From assembly GCF_000716535.1 (NCBI RefSeq), contig NZ_JNWV01000001.1, forward strand, positions 124,001 through 188,000: 64,000 bases of DNA, read 5' to 3'. Below are positions 1 to 7,647 of this stretch, piece by piece (the stretch's first letter is position 1; each line of letters starts with the position of its first letter). This DNA comes from Streptomyces flaveolus. Its GTDB lineage: Bacteria > Actinomycetota > Actinomycetes > Streptomycetales > Streptomycetaceae. Position numbers and translations under genes: made by a program. The notes under the pieces were generated by a model. It did not search any database. It saw only the letters and a program-made list of their open reading frames with translations, and was not told where the DNA came from.

Positions 1-127
1 GCGCGGGCGGAGCGGGCCGGAGGCAGGAGCGTCGCCCGCAGCGGAGCCGGGAAGCGCGCCCGGCGGAGCGGAGCGCAGCCGGGGCTTGATGAGGTAGAGA
101 AACCTGTAACAGCTCTCGTTCCGCTGG
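1..127. other. GC-rich repetitive stretch at the window edge
   Basis: Bases 1-90 are made of imperfect repeats of GCGGAGC and GCCGGG. No start site or complete gene is visible. It could be the 3' flank of the YdcF-like gene or belong to a gene beyond the edge. Confidence 0.3.
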
Positions 128-793
128 TCAGGTCGAAGATGTCGCGGCGGTTGTAAGTCGGCTCGTGTACCCGGCTTGGCACAAGCGCTCGTACGCCTCG
201 GCCACGTCGCTGGGTACTGGCTGGCGGATCATGAATCCCTGATCCGGGTAGATCATCAGCCGTTGCAGGGCGCCGACCAGCATGTCGATCACCAAACGGG
301 CGTCACCGATGGAGTCGACGTACTCGTCGAAGGTCATGGGCGTGGAAGCGCTGACGACGTCGACCTCGGGCCAGAGCTTGCGTGCCGTGGCGTACGCGCG
401 CCGCTCCTCGTACGGCTTGCTGATCAGCAGCACCGAGGAGACCTCCACCCCGCTCTCCTCCAACAGCTTCCGGGAGAAGCGGATGTTCTCCCCCGTGTTC
501 CGGGCGTGCGGTTCCACCAGGATGGCCTCACTGGGAACCCCCAGCTCCAATGCCCGCTCGCGGTAGTGGACGGCTTCGCCGCGGGGCATGCGCTCCCGGG
601 TCGTCGGGCTGGTGGCTCCGGTGAACACGAGTAGAGGGGCCAGGCCGCGCTTGTACAGGTCCACGGCGGTGTCGGCCACTCCCAGGTCATGACTGCCGAG
701 TCCGATGGCCACTGAGCACAGCCGGGGGGCATGGCCCATCTGGTGGTAGTCCCATACGCGCCGCGCGTCAGCCCAATCCTGCGTCGAGATCAC
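128..793 (-). CDS. YdcF/SanA-like DUF218 family protein of the mobile element
   Basis: About 221 residues from the GTG at 793. The protein shows the DUF218 pattern: an early glycine-rich strand (IGLGSHD), a TGATS segment, an E-A-x-H-Y-R-E-R helix, the family motif A-x-N-T-G-E-N, and a late S-K-P-Y-E-E-R segment. Members of this family (SanA, ElyC, YdcF) are linked to envelope functions in other bacteria, but the biochemical role is poorly defined. The GTG start overlaps the stop of the GntR gene by four bases (GTGA) and has a GGAGAAGG ribosome site in front, so the two are translationally coupled. An open frame continues upstream to 847 but lies within gntR. There is no signal peptide or membrane segment, so it is probably cytoplasmic. 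Its role in the element is unknown. Confidence 0.75.
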   Translation of the reverse strand: MISTQDWADARRVWDYHQMGHAPRLCSVAIGLGSHDLGVADTAVDLYKRGLAPLLVFTGATSPTTRERMPRGEAVHYRERALELGVPSEAILVEPHARNTGENIRFSRKLLEESGVEVSSVLLISKPYEERRAYATARKLWPEVDVVSASTPMTFDEYVDSIGDARLVIDMLVGALQRLMIYPDQGFMIRQPVPSDVAEAYERLCQAGYTSRLTTAATSST

Positions 794-1584
794 TGCTGTC
801 CTTCTCCGTCCCTCGCCGAGTCGGGCACCTTGAAGTCGTACTCCCACGCGAAGCGTGATGCCGCGTGTACCCCGATAGCGAACTCCACGACGGTGCCGTC
901 CGCCGTGTACGTCGTCCGGTGCAGCTCGACCACCGGTTCGCCCGGCGGCAACTGAAGCTGCTTCACCTCGTCCGGTGTGGCGGCGCGAGCGAACAGCTGC
1001 TCCTTCATGTGGTCGATCTCGTATCCCGCGTCGTACAGCACGCGGAATCCGCCGCCTCGGCCGGCGGGGCCCGGAGTGGGGTCGGCCAGTCGCGTCCCTT
1101 CCACGTGCTCGGGCCGGTAGTAGCTGGTCAGCGTGTGCGTCGGTTGGTCGCCTTCCTTGACCAGGCGGGCGCGTGCGTAGACCTCCGCGCCTTCCGGCAG
1201 CCCGTGTGCGGCTGCGACCTCCGGCGGCGCCACGACGCGGCTCACCGTCTGGGTCTGCTCGTTCCGGCGGTAGCTGCGGCCCGATGCCACGCGGTCAGCG
1301 ATGAACGCGACCTCGTCGCCGTCTCGCCACTTGGCCTTGTCGTAGCGGGCGATACCCAAGCGCTTGAGAGGGACTTGCTGGCGCACGACCGTGCCGTGGC
1401 CGCGCGATGAGGTGACCAGGCCCTCGGCTTCCAGGGCCTTGTAGGCCGCGTGCACGGTGGCCTTGGAACCTTCGCCCGACTCGACAAGCGTCCTGATGTG
1501 CGGAAGCTGCTGGCCCGGGGCGTAGTCACCCCTTCTGATCTGCTCGGCCAGCTTGTCCGCCAGCTCCCGCCACTTGGGCGCCAT
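790..1584 (-). CDS. GntR-family repressor with UTRA domain (KorSA-like control of the element)
   Basis: 264 residues. Residues 1-70 form the GntR winged helix (L-A-E-Q-I-R-R-G-D-Y-A-P-G-Q-Q-L-P, then S-K-A-T-V-H-A-A-Y-K-A-L-E-A-E-G-L). Residues 90-240 look like a HutC-type UTRA ligand domain. Known family: AICEs such as pSAM2 carry a GntR repressor (KorSA) that silences replication and transfer. Seen here: the gene diverges from the transfer/replication operon, and the gap between them (1585-1744) holds three copies of AGTCCTAGGACT, a likely binding site. Inference: it represses the rightward operon, possibly also itself, and is released by an unknown ligand or signal. It is cotranscribed with the YdcF-like gene. 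Confidence 0.85.
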   Translation of the reverse strand: MAPKWRELADKLAEQIRRGDYAPGQQLPHIRTLVESGEGSKATVHAAYKALEAEGLVTSSRGHGTVVRQQVPLKRLGIARYDKAKWRDGDEVAFIADRVASGRSYRRNEQTQTVSRVVAPPEVAAAHGLPEGAEVYARARLVKEGDQPTHTLTSYYRPEHVEGTRLADPTPGPAGRGGGFRVLYDAGYEIDHMKEQLFARAATPDEVKQLQLPPGEPVVELHRTTYTADGTVVEFAIGVHAASRFAWEYDFKVPDSARDGEGQQ

Positions 1585-1616
1585 CTCGAACCCCTCTCGA
1601 CGAGTTCTAGTGAAAC

Positions 1617-1632
1617 ATAGTCCTAGGACTAT
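1617..1632. promoter_or_regulatory. Operator copy 1 (ATAGTCCTAGGACTAT)
   Basis: Perfect 16-base palindrome with core AGTCCTAGGACT at 1619-1630. It overlaps the -35 element TTGACA of the rightward promoter by one base and is nearest to the gntR start. Likely repressor site, by inference. Confidence 0.65.
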
Positions 1633-1660
1633 TGACAGTCCTAGGACTGCGATGCACTAT
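1632..1660 (+). promoter_or_regulatory. Rightward operon promoter of the element
   Basis: TTGACA at 1632-1637, a 17-base spacer and CACTAT at 1655-1660 form a strong housekeeping (HrdB-type) promoter for the genes from 1745 onward. Operator copy 2 fills most of the spacer and copy 1 touches the -35, so a bound repressor would block polymerase. Confidence 0.65.
1636..1649. promoter_or_regulatory. Operator copy 2 (CAGTCCTAGGACTG)
   Basis: Perfect 14-base palindrome sitting inside the promoter spacer, 18 bases centre to centre from copy 1, so close to two helical turns. Likely repressor site, by inference. Confidence 0.65.
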
Positions 1661-1677
1661 CTCTCTCAGCGGCTCGC

Positions 1678-1688
1678 AGTCCTAGGAC
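1678..1688. promoter_or_regulatory. Operator copy 3 (AGTCCTAGGAC)
   Basis: Matches 11 of the 12 core bases of the operator; the last T is replaced by A. It lies just downstream of the -10, near the expected transcript start, about 41 bases from copy 2. Likely third repressor site. Confidence 0.55.
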
Positions 1689-1744
1689 AGCGAGCATCAT
1701 GCAGTCCGGTTTGGGCTGCCTCGTCTTCAACGCTGGGAGAACTG

Positions 1745-2074
1745 ATGCCGTCATTCAAGATCGACACGTCGACCGCTGTGGTGTTCGTGGCAACCGCGCC
1801 GGTGCCGAAGCTGGCGAACGCGAAGACCGGGGAGCGGGCGATGGACCGGGAGACCGGGGCCGCGCTTTCCACGGTGGGTCTGCTGGTCTCGGACGAGGGG
1901 GAGGGGAACCTCTACCAGGTGACCATCCCGGAGACGGGCCTGCCGGAAGGGCTCCAGCCGGGTATGCCGGTGCGGGTCGTCGGGCTCAAGGCGCGGGACT
2001 GGGAGAACGAGTTCAACGGCCAGAAGCGACACGGGATCTCGTTCCGCGCGGTCGCGATCACCCCGGCGGCCTGA
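1745..2074 (+). CDS. SCO3933-family regulatory protein of AICEs
   Basis: 109 residues from ATG 1745, which has a GGGAGA ribosome site seven bases in front; longer upstream frames cross the promoter and are rejected. The sequence resembles the small proteins that start the transfer operon of many Streptomyces elements: an S-F-K-I-D-T-S start, a T-G-x-x-A-M-D-R-E-T-G-A segment, a central V-x-I-P-E-T-G and the end W-E-N-E-F-N-G-Q-K-R-H-G-I-S-F-R-A. It is probably a small beta-barrel protein. The function is not established. It is the first gene after the triple-operator promoter and ends two bases before the translocase GTG. Confidence 0.7.
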   Translation: MPSFKIDTSTAVVFVATAPVPKLANAKTGERAMDRETGAALSTVGLLVSDEGEGNLYQVTIPETGLPEGLQPGMPVRVVGLKARDWENEFNGQKRHGISFRAVAITPAA

Positions 2075-2076
2075 CC

Positions 2077-3405
2077 GTGAGCGACTGGACGTTGTGGGTG
2101 GAGGCCACGGGGGCGTTAGCGGGGGCTGGCGGTGTCGGCTACGCCAAGGCTCGGGCTCCGCGCGTGTATTGGTCGACGGTGGGTCTGCCTCTGACGTGGG
2201 GCCGGTTCGCCTGGTCCTATCGGTCCACGATGGACGTGTGTGGGCTGACGGTGCAGCCGACGGGGCTGCGGGCGTTCATGACCCGCAACCTGGCTCGGCG
2301 TGAGGTCCGGCCCGTCGCGCCGAAGGTCCGCCGTATCCGTCCGACGTCGACGGGTCTGCGGGTGACGTTGCGGCTACCGGCGGGTCTGGAGCCGGTCGAC
2401 GTGGCGGTGTCCTCGGAGCGGCTGCGGCACGCCTTCGGGGTGCAGTCGGTGAATGTGGCGGAGACCAAGCCGGGCTATGTCGAGCTGCGGATGACGGGCT
2501 ACGACGTGCTGCGCCGGGTGCGTCTGCCGCGCAAGGCCCGGCCGCGTGACCTGGTGGTGCCGGTGGCGCTTCGGGAGGACGGAACGGTCTTCGAGCGGGA
2601 CTACCGCAAAATGCCGCACGCCCTGACCCTGGGGGCGAACTCGTCGGGGAAGTCCATGTACCAGCGCAACCTGGTGATGGGCCTGGCGAAGCTCCCGGTC
2701 GGCCTGGTCGGGATCGACTGCAAGCGCGGTGTCGAGCACAGCCGGTACCTGCCGCGCCTGTCGGCGCTGGCCACCGATCCGGACATGGCCGGCCGCCTGA
2801 TAGACGCGCTTGTGCTGGAGATGAGCGAACGGTTCGATCTCCTCGCTCTGCACGGGGTCTCCGATCTGTGGGATCTGCCCGAGAAGCTGCGGCCGGTGCC
2901 GCTGGTCGTCCTCGTGGACGAGGTGGCGGAGCTGTTCTTCGTCACCTCCAAGAAGGACGAGGCGGCTCGGGATCGGACCGTCATGCAGCTCGTTCGGCTG
3001 GGGCAGATGGCCCGCGCGGTTGGGATCTACCTGGAGGTGTGCGGGCAGCGCTTCGGCTCCGACCTCGGCCGCGGTGCGACCGCGCTACGGGCTCAGCTCA
3101 CCGGCCGTGTGGTGCACCGCGTCAACGACAAGCAGACCGCAGAGATGGGCCTGGGCGACATCGCCCCTGAGGCAGTCGTGTCCGCGACCTCGATCCGGGT
3201 GGACCGTCCTGGTGTCGCGGTGGCCGGTGACACCTCCGGTGGCTGGTCGCGCATCCGCACCCCGGAAACCACGCCGGCGCAAGTGGCGGCCGTCTGCCGG
3301 GAGTACGCCCACCTGACCCCGGACCTGCCGTTCCTGGCCTCGTTCCGCCCGCCCGTGACGATCCCGCCGATGCCCACCACACCCCCGTCCGTGCCACAGC
3401 CCTGA
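2077..3405 (+). CDS. FtsK/SpoIIIE-type DNA translocase (TraSA/TraB-like conjugation protein)
   Basis: 442 residues from GTG 2077, three bases after the preceding stop. Walker A G-A-N-S-S-G-K-S lies at about residues 186-193, and Walker B V-V-L-V-D-E-V-A-E at about 277-285. Further conserved parts are G-I-D-C-K-R-G after the P-loop and the Q-R-F-G-S-D sensor region. In Streptomyces elements one such hexameric ATPase moves double-stranded DNA from donor to recipient mycelium. The N-terminal part (1-160) has only short hydrophobic stretches, so membrane attachment may rely on the spread proteins that follow. The C-terminus is proline-rich and probably ends after a winged-helix-like region. It is the main transfer gene of the element. 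Confidence 0.88.
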   Translation: MSDWTLWVEATGALAGAGGVGYAKARAPRVYWSTVGLPLTWGRFAWSYRSTMDVCGLTVQPTGLRAFMTRNLARREVRPVAPKVRRIRPTSTGLRVTLRLPAGLEPVDVAVSSERLRHAFGVQSVNVAETKPGYVELRMTGYDVLRRVRLPRKARPRDLVVPVALREDGTVFERDYRKMPHALTLGANSSGKSMYQRNLVMGLAKLPVGLVGIDCKRGVEHSRYLPRLSALATDPDMAGRLIDALVLEMSERFDLLALHGVSDLWDLPEKLRPVPLVVLVDEVAELFFVTSKKDEAARDRTVMQLVRLGQMARAVGIYLEVCGQRFGSDLGRGATALRAQLTGRVVHRVNDKQTAEMGLGDIAPEAVVSATSIRVDRPGVAVAGDTSGGWSRIRTPETTPAQVAAVCREYAHLTPDLPFLASFRPPVTIPPMPTTPPSVPQP

Positions 3406-3426
3406 CCACTGAGGGGAGGTGAAGAC

Positions 3427-4077
3427 GTGTTCCGCTCGATCCGCATCGATGCCGTGCTCATCCAGGCTGTGATCGCCGGTGCCCTGTCCTTCGCCCACCT
3501 GCACGACCTCGCCGAAGCGGCCGGACAGTCCGGCTGGAAGGCGTGGGCCTACCCGGTCTCGGTCGACCTGCTGTTGGTGGCGGCCTGGCGTCGACTGCGC
3601 GGCGCTCGCCGGGACCGTTCGGCCTGGACGTGGTTCGTCATCGCCCTGGTCGCCTCCCTCGGCGCGAACGTCGCGACCGCCGGACTCCTCGACCTCGACC
3701 ACGTACCGGCCTGGCTGCGCATCCTCGTCGCGGGCTGGCCCGCGCTGGCCTTCCTCGGCGGCACCCTCCTCGTCCACCAGCCCACCGAACCCGCACCCGC
3801 ACCCGCGGCTGCTGCCGATCGCGCGCCGGTCGTCGACCGCCCCGACGTGGCGGACGAGGGACCGGAGATCGCCCCGGCCGAACCGGTCCCGGCTCTGCCG
3901 GAAGCCCCGGCCCCGGCCTCGGTGCCGGTGGTGCCCCCGGCTCTGGTCGACCACGCACGCAAGGTCGCCACCGAGCACCGCACCCGCACCGGGACCGACA
4001 TCGACACCGCCACCCTGCGCGCTCGCCTCGGCATCCCGGAAGACCTCGCCGGCGCGATCGTCGCCCAACTCGCCTGA
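3427..4077 (+). CDS. DUF2637 membrane protein (SpdB-like spread protein)
   Basis: 216 residues from GTG 3427, with GGGGAGGTG upstream. Four hydrophobic segments lie at about 10-30, 42-58, 68-88 and 96-114, followed by a proline/alanine-rich tail and a C-terminal helix-turn-helix-like stretch (T-A-T-L-R-A-R-L-G-I-P). DUF2637 proteins recur in Streptomyces conjugative plasmids and AICEs and are associated with intramycelial spreading after transfer. Position right after the translocase supports that job. Predicted to sit in the cell membrane with the tail in the cytoplasm. Confidence 0.8.
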   Translation: MFRSIRIDAVLIQAVIAGALSFAHLHDLAEAAGQSGWKAWAYPVSVDLLLVAAWRRLRGARRDRSAWTWFVIALVASLGANVATAGLLDLDHVPAWLRILVAGWPALAFLGGTLLVHQPTEPAPAPAAAADRAPVVDRPDVADEGPEIAPAEPVPALPEAPAPASVPVVPPALVDHARKVATEHRTRTGTDIDTATLRARLGIPEDLAGAIVAQLA

Positions 4078-4091
4078 AAGGAGGTGACCAG

Positions 4092-4277
4092 GTGCGCCCC
4101 AACCGCTTCTACGACGTGATCCGCATCGGCCCCGTGCAGGTCGGCACGTTCAACAACGGCCGTGGCCAGACCCGGCACACCGCCGCCTGCACCGCCCCGG
4201 AATGTGGCTTCTCCACCGAGCACCGCGACCGCTCGGCGGCAGAACTCGCCGCCCGCACCCACCGCTGCAACCCCTGA
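4092..4277 (+). CDS. Small mobile element transfer protein (SpdA-like)
   Basis: 61 residues from GTG 4092, preceded by an excellent AAAGGAGGTG ribosome site. The pattern I-R-I-G-P-V-Q-V-G-T, then H-T-A-A-C-T-A-P-E-C-G-F-S, then A-E-L-A-A-R-T-H-R-C matches the small transfer proteins of Streptomyces elements. Cysteines and histidines (H-x3-C-x4-C and H-x-C) suggest a metal-binding fold. The exact role in transfer is unknown. Confidence 0.75.
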   Translation: MRPNRFYDVIRIGPVQVGTFNNGRGQTRHTAACTAPECGFSTEHRDRSAAELAARTHRCNP

Positions 4278-4293
4278 GAGGAGGTGGCCGACC

Positions 4294-4587
4294 ATGCAGC
4301 TCCCCGAAGACCAGCTCCGCGCCGGTCACATCCCCGCCGACGTCTACCGGCGGCTCCCGCCCGGCACCGACGTGCGACGTGTCGTGATCGTCCAGGAAGC
4401 TCCCCGCTCCTACACCGGGCCGATCGTGCTGACGCTCGTCGTCGTCACCGGTTCCATCGCGGTGCTGCTGGTCATCGCCTTCGTCGCCCAGGTCGTCGCG
4501 GGGGCCGCCGTCGCGGTCCTGTCGGCCACCAGCGGACTCACCTACTCGATCAACCGCGCGGCCAAGCACAAGGGCCTCAGCAAGTAA
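4294..4587 (+). CDS. SpdD-like small membrane protein
   Basis: 97 residues from ATG 4294, with AGAGGAGGTGG in front. A hydrophilic N-terminal part (A-G-H-I-P-A-D-V-Y-R-R-L-P-P-G) is followed by one or two membrane segments at about 43-80. Its size, position and layout match SpdD-like proteins of pSAM2-type elements, which belong to the spreading set. An upstream ATG at 4162 lies inside the previous gene and is less likely. Confidence 0.7.
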   Translation: MQLPEDQLRAGHIPADVYRRLPPGTDVRRVVIVQEAPRSYTGPIVLTLVVVTGSIAVLLVIAFVAQVVAGAAVAVLSATSGLTYSINRAAKHKGLSK

Positions 4588-4679
4588 CGCCCTCCGGGGC
4601 GGCCTCTACCGCCAAGTATCCGCCGCCCCGGACGGCTCCACCCCTCCAGATCCAACGGACCCGAAAGGGAAGCCTCATC

Positions 4680-4862
4680 ATGCCCCAGCATGCCCAGAAC
4701 ACGCGCGTCTGCCGTGACTGCGACGGCTTCGCCACCGCCGCGATCACCACCGGAGTCCGCCGCCGGGACGGCTCTCGCGCCACTCTCCGCGTCACCTGCC
4801 CGACCTGCAAGGGCACCGGCACCGCCCGCCGTGTGCACCCGCTGGGGGCGGTGATCAAGTGA
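4680..4862 (+). CDS. Small protein with two CxxC knuckles, coupled to the replication initiator
   Basis: 60 residues from ATG 4680, with AAAGGGAAG in front. Two short knuckles, C-R-D-C-D-G near residue 11 and C-P-T-C-K-G-T-G near residue 40, resemble half of a DnaJ zinc-binding repeat. The stop overlaps the start of the replication gene by four bases (GTGA), so it is probably translated with it. I do not recognise a named family. A role with the initiator, or as a zinc-binding adaptor, is inference. Confidence 0.65.
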   Translation: MPQHAQNTRVCRDCDGFATAAITTGVRRRDGSRATLRVTCPTCKGTGTARRVHPLGAVIK

Positions 4863-6250
4863 CCGATACCGCCACGATGGCGGGCCTGGACCCGGCCACC
4901 CTCGCCGACGTGCTGAGGCTGGCCGGGTCTCCCGGCTTCGACCGCATCCAAGAACAGATCAAACGAACCGGAGGATGCACCGACCCGATCCGCCTGACGG
5001 GGGCAACCGTCACCCGCGACGCAGCCACGGGGCAGGTGCTGCACTCCTACTCCACCGACACCGAACCCGGCGGGGTCCTGCGCGTCGCCTGCGGCAACCG
5101 CCGAGCCTCCCGCTGCCCGGCCTGCGCCTGGACCTATGCGGGCGACACCTACCACCTGATCCGCGCCGGCCTCGTCGGCGACCCCGCCAAGGGCACCCCG
5201 GAAACGATCCGGGACCACCCGCGCGTGTTCGCCACGCTCACCGCGCCGTCGTTCGGCCCGGTCCACAACCGGCCCGGCAACCGGCCCTGCCGCTGCGGCA
5301 CCCGGCACGCCGAGGACGCCCCCGCGCTGGGCACACCGCTCGACCTGGACACCTACGACTACGCGGGCGCGGTGCTGTGGAACAACCACGCCTCCGAGCT
5401 GTGGCGCTACTTCACGATCTACCTGCGCCGGGAGATCGCCAAGCGGGCCGGACTCACGCAGAAGGCCGCACGCGAGCAGTCACGGGTGTCATTCGGGAAG
5501 GTCGCCGAGTACCAAAAGCGCGGGGCCGTGCACTTCCACGCCGTCATCCGCTTCGACGGCCCGGCCGGCCCCGACGACCCGCCGCCCGCGTGGGCCACCC
5601 TCGACCTGCTCACCGATGCCATCCGGGCCGCTGCCGCCCGCGTCGAAGTCGACGTACCCCCGTCCGGAGACCAACCGCCCCGCACCCTGCGGTGGGGCGC
5701 CCAGCTCGACGTACGACCGATCCGAGCCTTCGGCGACGGCGAGGACATCACCGAGCAAGCGGTCGCCTCCTACGTCGCCAAGTACGCCACCAAAGCGGCC
5801 GAAACAACCGGCACCGTAGACCGCCGCATCGGCAACAAGGAAGCCCTGGACCTGCTCGACGTCCCCGAGCACCCGGCCCGGCTCATCGCCGCCTGCCTCG
5901 ACCTCCACCCGCTCTACCCCGACCGCAAGCTGCGCGACTGGGCCCACATGCTCGGCTTCCGCGGCCACTTCTCCACCAAGTCCCGCCGCTACTCCACCAC
6001 CCTCAGCGCCCTCCGCCAGACCCGTGCCGACTACCGCGCCACCCAGCAACGCCAAGCCCTCGGCCTGCCCGACCCCGACGACGAGGAGACAACCACCCTG
6101 ACCCTCGCCCACTGGACCTACGCCGGCCACGGCCACACCCCCGGCGAATCCTGGCTCGCCGCCACCATCCGCCGCGACATCCAGCACAACCGCGAAACCG
6201 CCCGCGAGGAGCTACCCGCCCTGCTCGACCTGGAAGGAGCCGCTACGTGA
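4859..6250 (+). CDS. repSA: Rolling-circle replication initiator (RepSA-like)
   Basis: 463 residues from GTG 4859. Near residue 225 is the HUH metal-binding motif in H-F-H-A-V-I-R-F-D-G, and near residue 305 a candidate catalytic tyrosine in S-Y-V-A-K-Y-A-T-K. Cysteine clusters C-G-N-R-R-A-S-R-C-P-A-C near residue 78 and C-R-C-G near 144 are typical of the actinomycete Rep family. Such proteins nick one strand of the excised circle and start replication at the double-strand origin. Its stop overlaps the excisionase start (GTGA). The initiator, excisionase and integrase are read as one unit, as in pSAM2. Confidence 0.87.
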   Translation: MTDTATMAGLDPATLADVLRLAGSPGFDRIQEQIKRTGGCTDPIRLTGATVTRDAATGQVLHSYSTDTEPGGVLRVACGNRRASRCPACAWTYAGDTYHLIRAGLVGDPAKGTPETIRDHPRVFATLTAPSFGPVHNRPGNRPCRCGTRHAEDAPALGTPLDLDTYDYAGAVLWNNHASELWRYFTIYLRREIAKRAGLTQKAAREQSRVSFGKVAEYQKRGAVHFHAVIRFDGPAGPDDPPPAWATLDLLTDAIRAAAARVEVDVPPSGDQPPRTLRWGAQLDVRPIRAFGDGEDITEQAVASYVAKYATKAAETTGTVDRRIGNKEALDLLDVPEHPARLIAACLDLHPLYPDRKLRDWAHMLGFRGHFSTKSRRYSTTLSALRQTRADYRATQQRQALGLPDPDDEETTTLTLAHWTYAGHGHTPGESWLAATIRRDIQHNRETAREELPALLDLEGAAT

Positions 6251-6435
6251 CCACTGCTACCCCGGAGCTGCTGACCGTGCCCGAGGTCATGGCGCGGCTG
6301 AAGGTGGGCCGTACCAAGGTCTACGACCTGATCCGCACCCACCGCCTCGTGTCCATCAAGGTCGACGGCTGCCGCCGCATCCCGGACCACGCGGTCCGCG
6401 ACTTCATCCTCGGCCAGATCGGGGAGGCTGCCTGA
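6247..6435 (+). CDS. xis: Excisionase (Xis), helix-turn-helix DNA-binding protein
   Basis: 62 residues from GTG 6247, overlapping the initiator stop by four bases. The winged-helix excisionase pattern is clear: L-L-T-V-P-E-V-M-A-R-L-K-V-G-R-T-K-V-Y-D-L-I followed by a wing (S-I-K-V-D-G-C-R-R-I-P). In AICEs such proteins bind near the attachment site and turn the integrase toward excision. Its stop shares one base with the integrase ATG, so dosage of the two is tightly linked. Confidence 0.85.
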   Translation: MTTATPELLTVPEVMARLKVGRTKVYDLIRTHRLVSIKVDGCRRIPDHAVRDFILGQIGEAA

Positions 6436-7592
6436 TGGCGAAGCGTCGGCCCAATGGCGGCGGCACGATCACGAAGCGGTCCGACGGCCGGTACCAGGGT
6501 GCCGCGTACGTAACCGACACGGACGGCAACCGGGTGCGCAAGTACGTGTACGGCCGGACGTGGGACGAGGCGAACGAGAAGCTCGGCAAGCTCCAGGACC
6601 AGGAGCGCAACGGCATCCCGGTGCCCTCGCGGTCCTGGACGCTGGGCGAGTGGCTGGCCTACTGGCTGGAGCACATCGTCGCTCCGGAACGGGAGCACAA
6701 CACGTACGTGAAGTACGAGTCCAAGGTGCGGCTCTACCTGGTGCCTCACCTAGGCAAGAAGTCGCTGGTCAAGCTCACCCCGGCACAGATCCGCGCCTTC
6801 ATGGCCACGCTGGCGCGGGAGAAGATCGGCGCCTCCGCTCGCTTCGAGGTCCTGCGCGTCCTCCGTAACGCGCTCAACCGGGCCATGCGCGAGGAGCTGG
6901 TCACGCGCAACGTCGCCCTCCTGGTCGACATGCCCAAGGTGGCCAAGGACAGGGGCACGGCGTGGAACGCGCGGGAAGCGATCGTCTTCCTCCGCTCGGT
7001 CCGCGCTCACCGCCTCTACGCGGCCTGCGTCCTCGTCCTGGTCCTCGGCCTCCGTCGCAGCGAGGTGCTCGGCCTGCGCTGGCAGGACATCGACTTCGAG
7101 GCCGGCCACTTCACCCCGGTCAAGCAGGTGCAGCGCGTCAAGGGTGTGGGCCTGGTCCTCAAGGACCTCAAGACGGAGTCCTCACAGGCCGTCCTCCCGC
7201 TCCCGGAGTTCTGCGCCCGTGTCCTGGAGGAGCGGCGGGAGCTGCAAGAACTGGAACGGAAGATTGCCGGTGAGCACTGGGCCCAGGCGCCGGACCATGA
7301 CCTGATCTTCTCCTCCGAGCACGGCGGCATGATCGATCCGGTGGGCTTCTCCCGCACCTTCGATCGGCTCGTCAAGCGCGCCGGCGTCCGCCGGATCACG
7401 GTCCGCCTCGCCCGGCACACCTGCGGGACCCTGCTCGCCTTCCTGAAGGTGCACCCCAAGGTCGCTCAGGCGATCCTCCGGCACAGCCAGATCAGCATGA
7501 CCATGGACGTCTACACCCACGTGGTCGGCGACAGCGAGCGGGAAGCGGTCGGCATGCTCGCCGAGCTTCTGGAAGATCCACTCATCGGCTGA
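6435..7592 (+). CDS. int: Tyrosine recombinase integrase of the element (altered HxxR box)
   Basis: 385 residues. An arm-binding N-terminal domain (1-60) is followed by a SAM-like core-binding domain (65-160) and a catalytic domain (175-375). Catalytic residues seen: Arg207 in G-L-R-R-S-E, a beta-hairpin Lys near 240, Arg327, His350 in R-H-S-Q-I and nucleophile Tyr360 in D-V-Y-T-H-V. The usual H-x-x-R box reads R324-L-A-R327, so the first His is an Arg encoded by CGC; a single base change would restore CAC. The start overlaps the excisionase stop by one base. It should recombine the tRNA-Ile site next door. Activity may be lowered by the substitution. Confidence 0.9.
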   Translation: MAKRRPNGGGTITKRSDGRYQGAAYVTDTDGNRVRKYVYGRTWDEANEKLGKLQDQERNGIPVPSRSWTLGEWLAYWLEHIVAPEREHNTYVKYESKVRLYLVPHLGKKSLVKLTPAQIRAFMATLAREKIGASARFEVLRVLRNALNRAMREELVTRNVALLVDMPKVAKDRGTAWNAREAIVFLRSVRAHRLYAACVLVLVLGLRRSEVLGLRWQDIDFEAGHFTPVKQVQRVKGVGLVLKDLKTESSQAVLPLPEFCARVLEERRELQELERKIAGEHWAQAPDHDLIFSSEHGGMIDPVGFSRTFDRLVKRAGVRRITVRLARHTCGTLLAFLKVHPKVAQAILRHSQISMTMDVYTHVVGDSEREAVGMLAELLEDPLIG

Positions 7593-7610
7593 TGTCAGCC
7601 ATGGATGTCA

Positions 7611-7642
7611 AAGACCCCCAGCCGGTATCGACTGGGGGTCTT
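7611..7642. terminator. Bidirectional terminator between int and tRNA-Ile
   Basis: An 11-base-pair perfect stem (AAGACCCCCAG, 10-base loop, CTGGGGGTCTT) ends with a T-run in both directions. It lies 19 bases after the integrase stop and 5 bases beyond the CCA end of the oppositely read tRNA, so it can end both transcripts. Confidence 0.8.
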
Positions 7643-7647
7643 CGTGC

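Noticed and set aside
1..127. Possible left attachment site of the mobile element
   Set aside because: No match to the tRNA-Ile 3' part was found, so the left end must lie outside the window.
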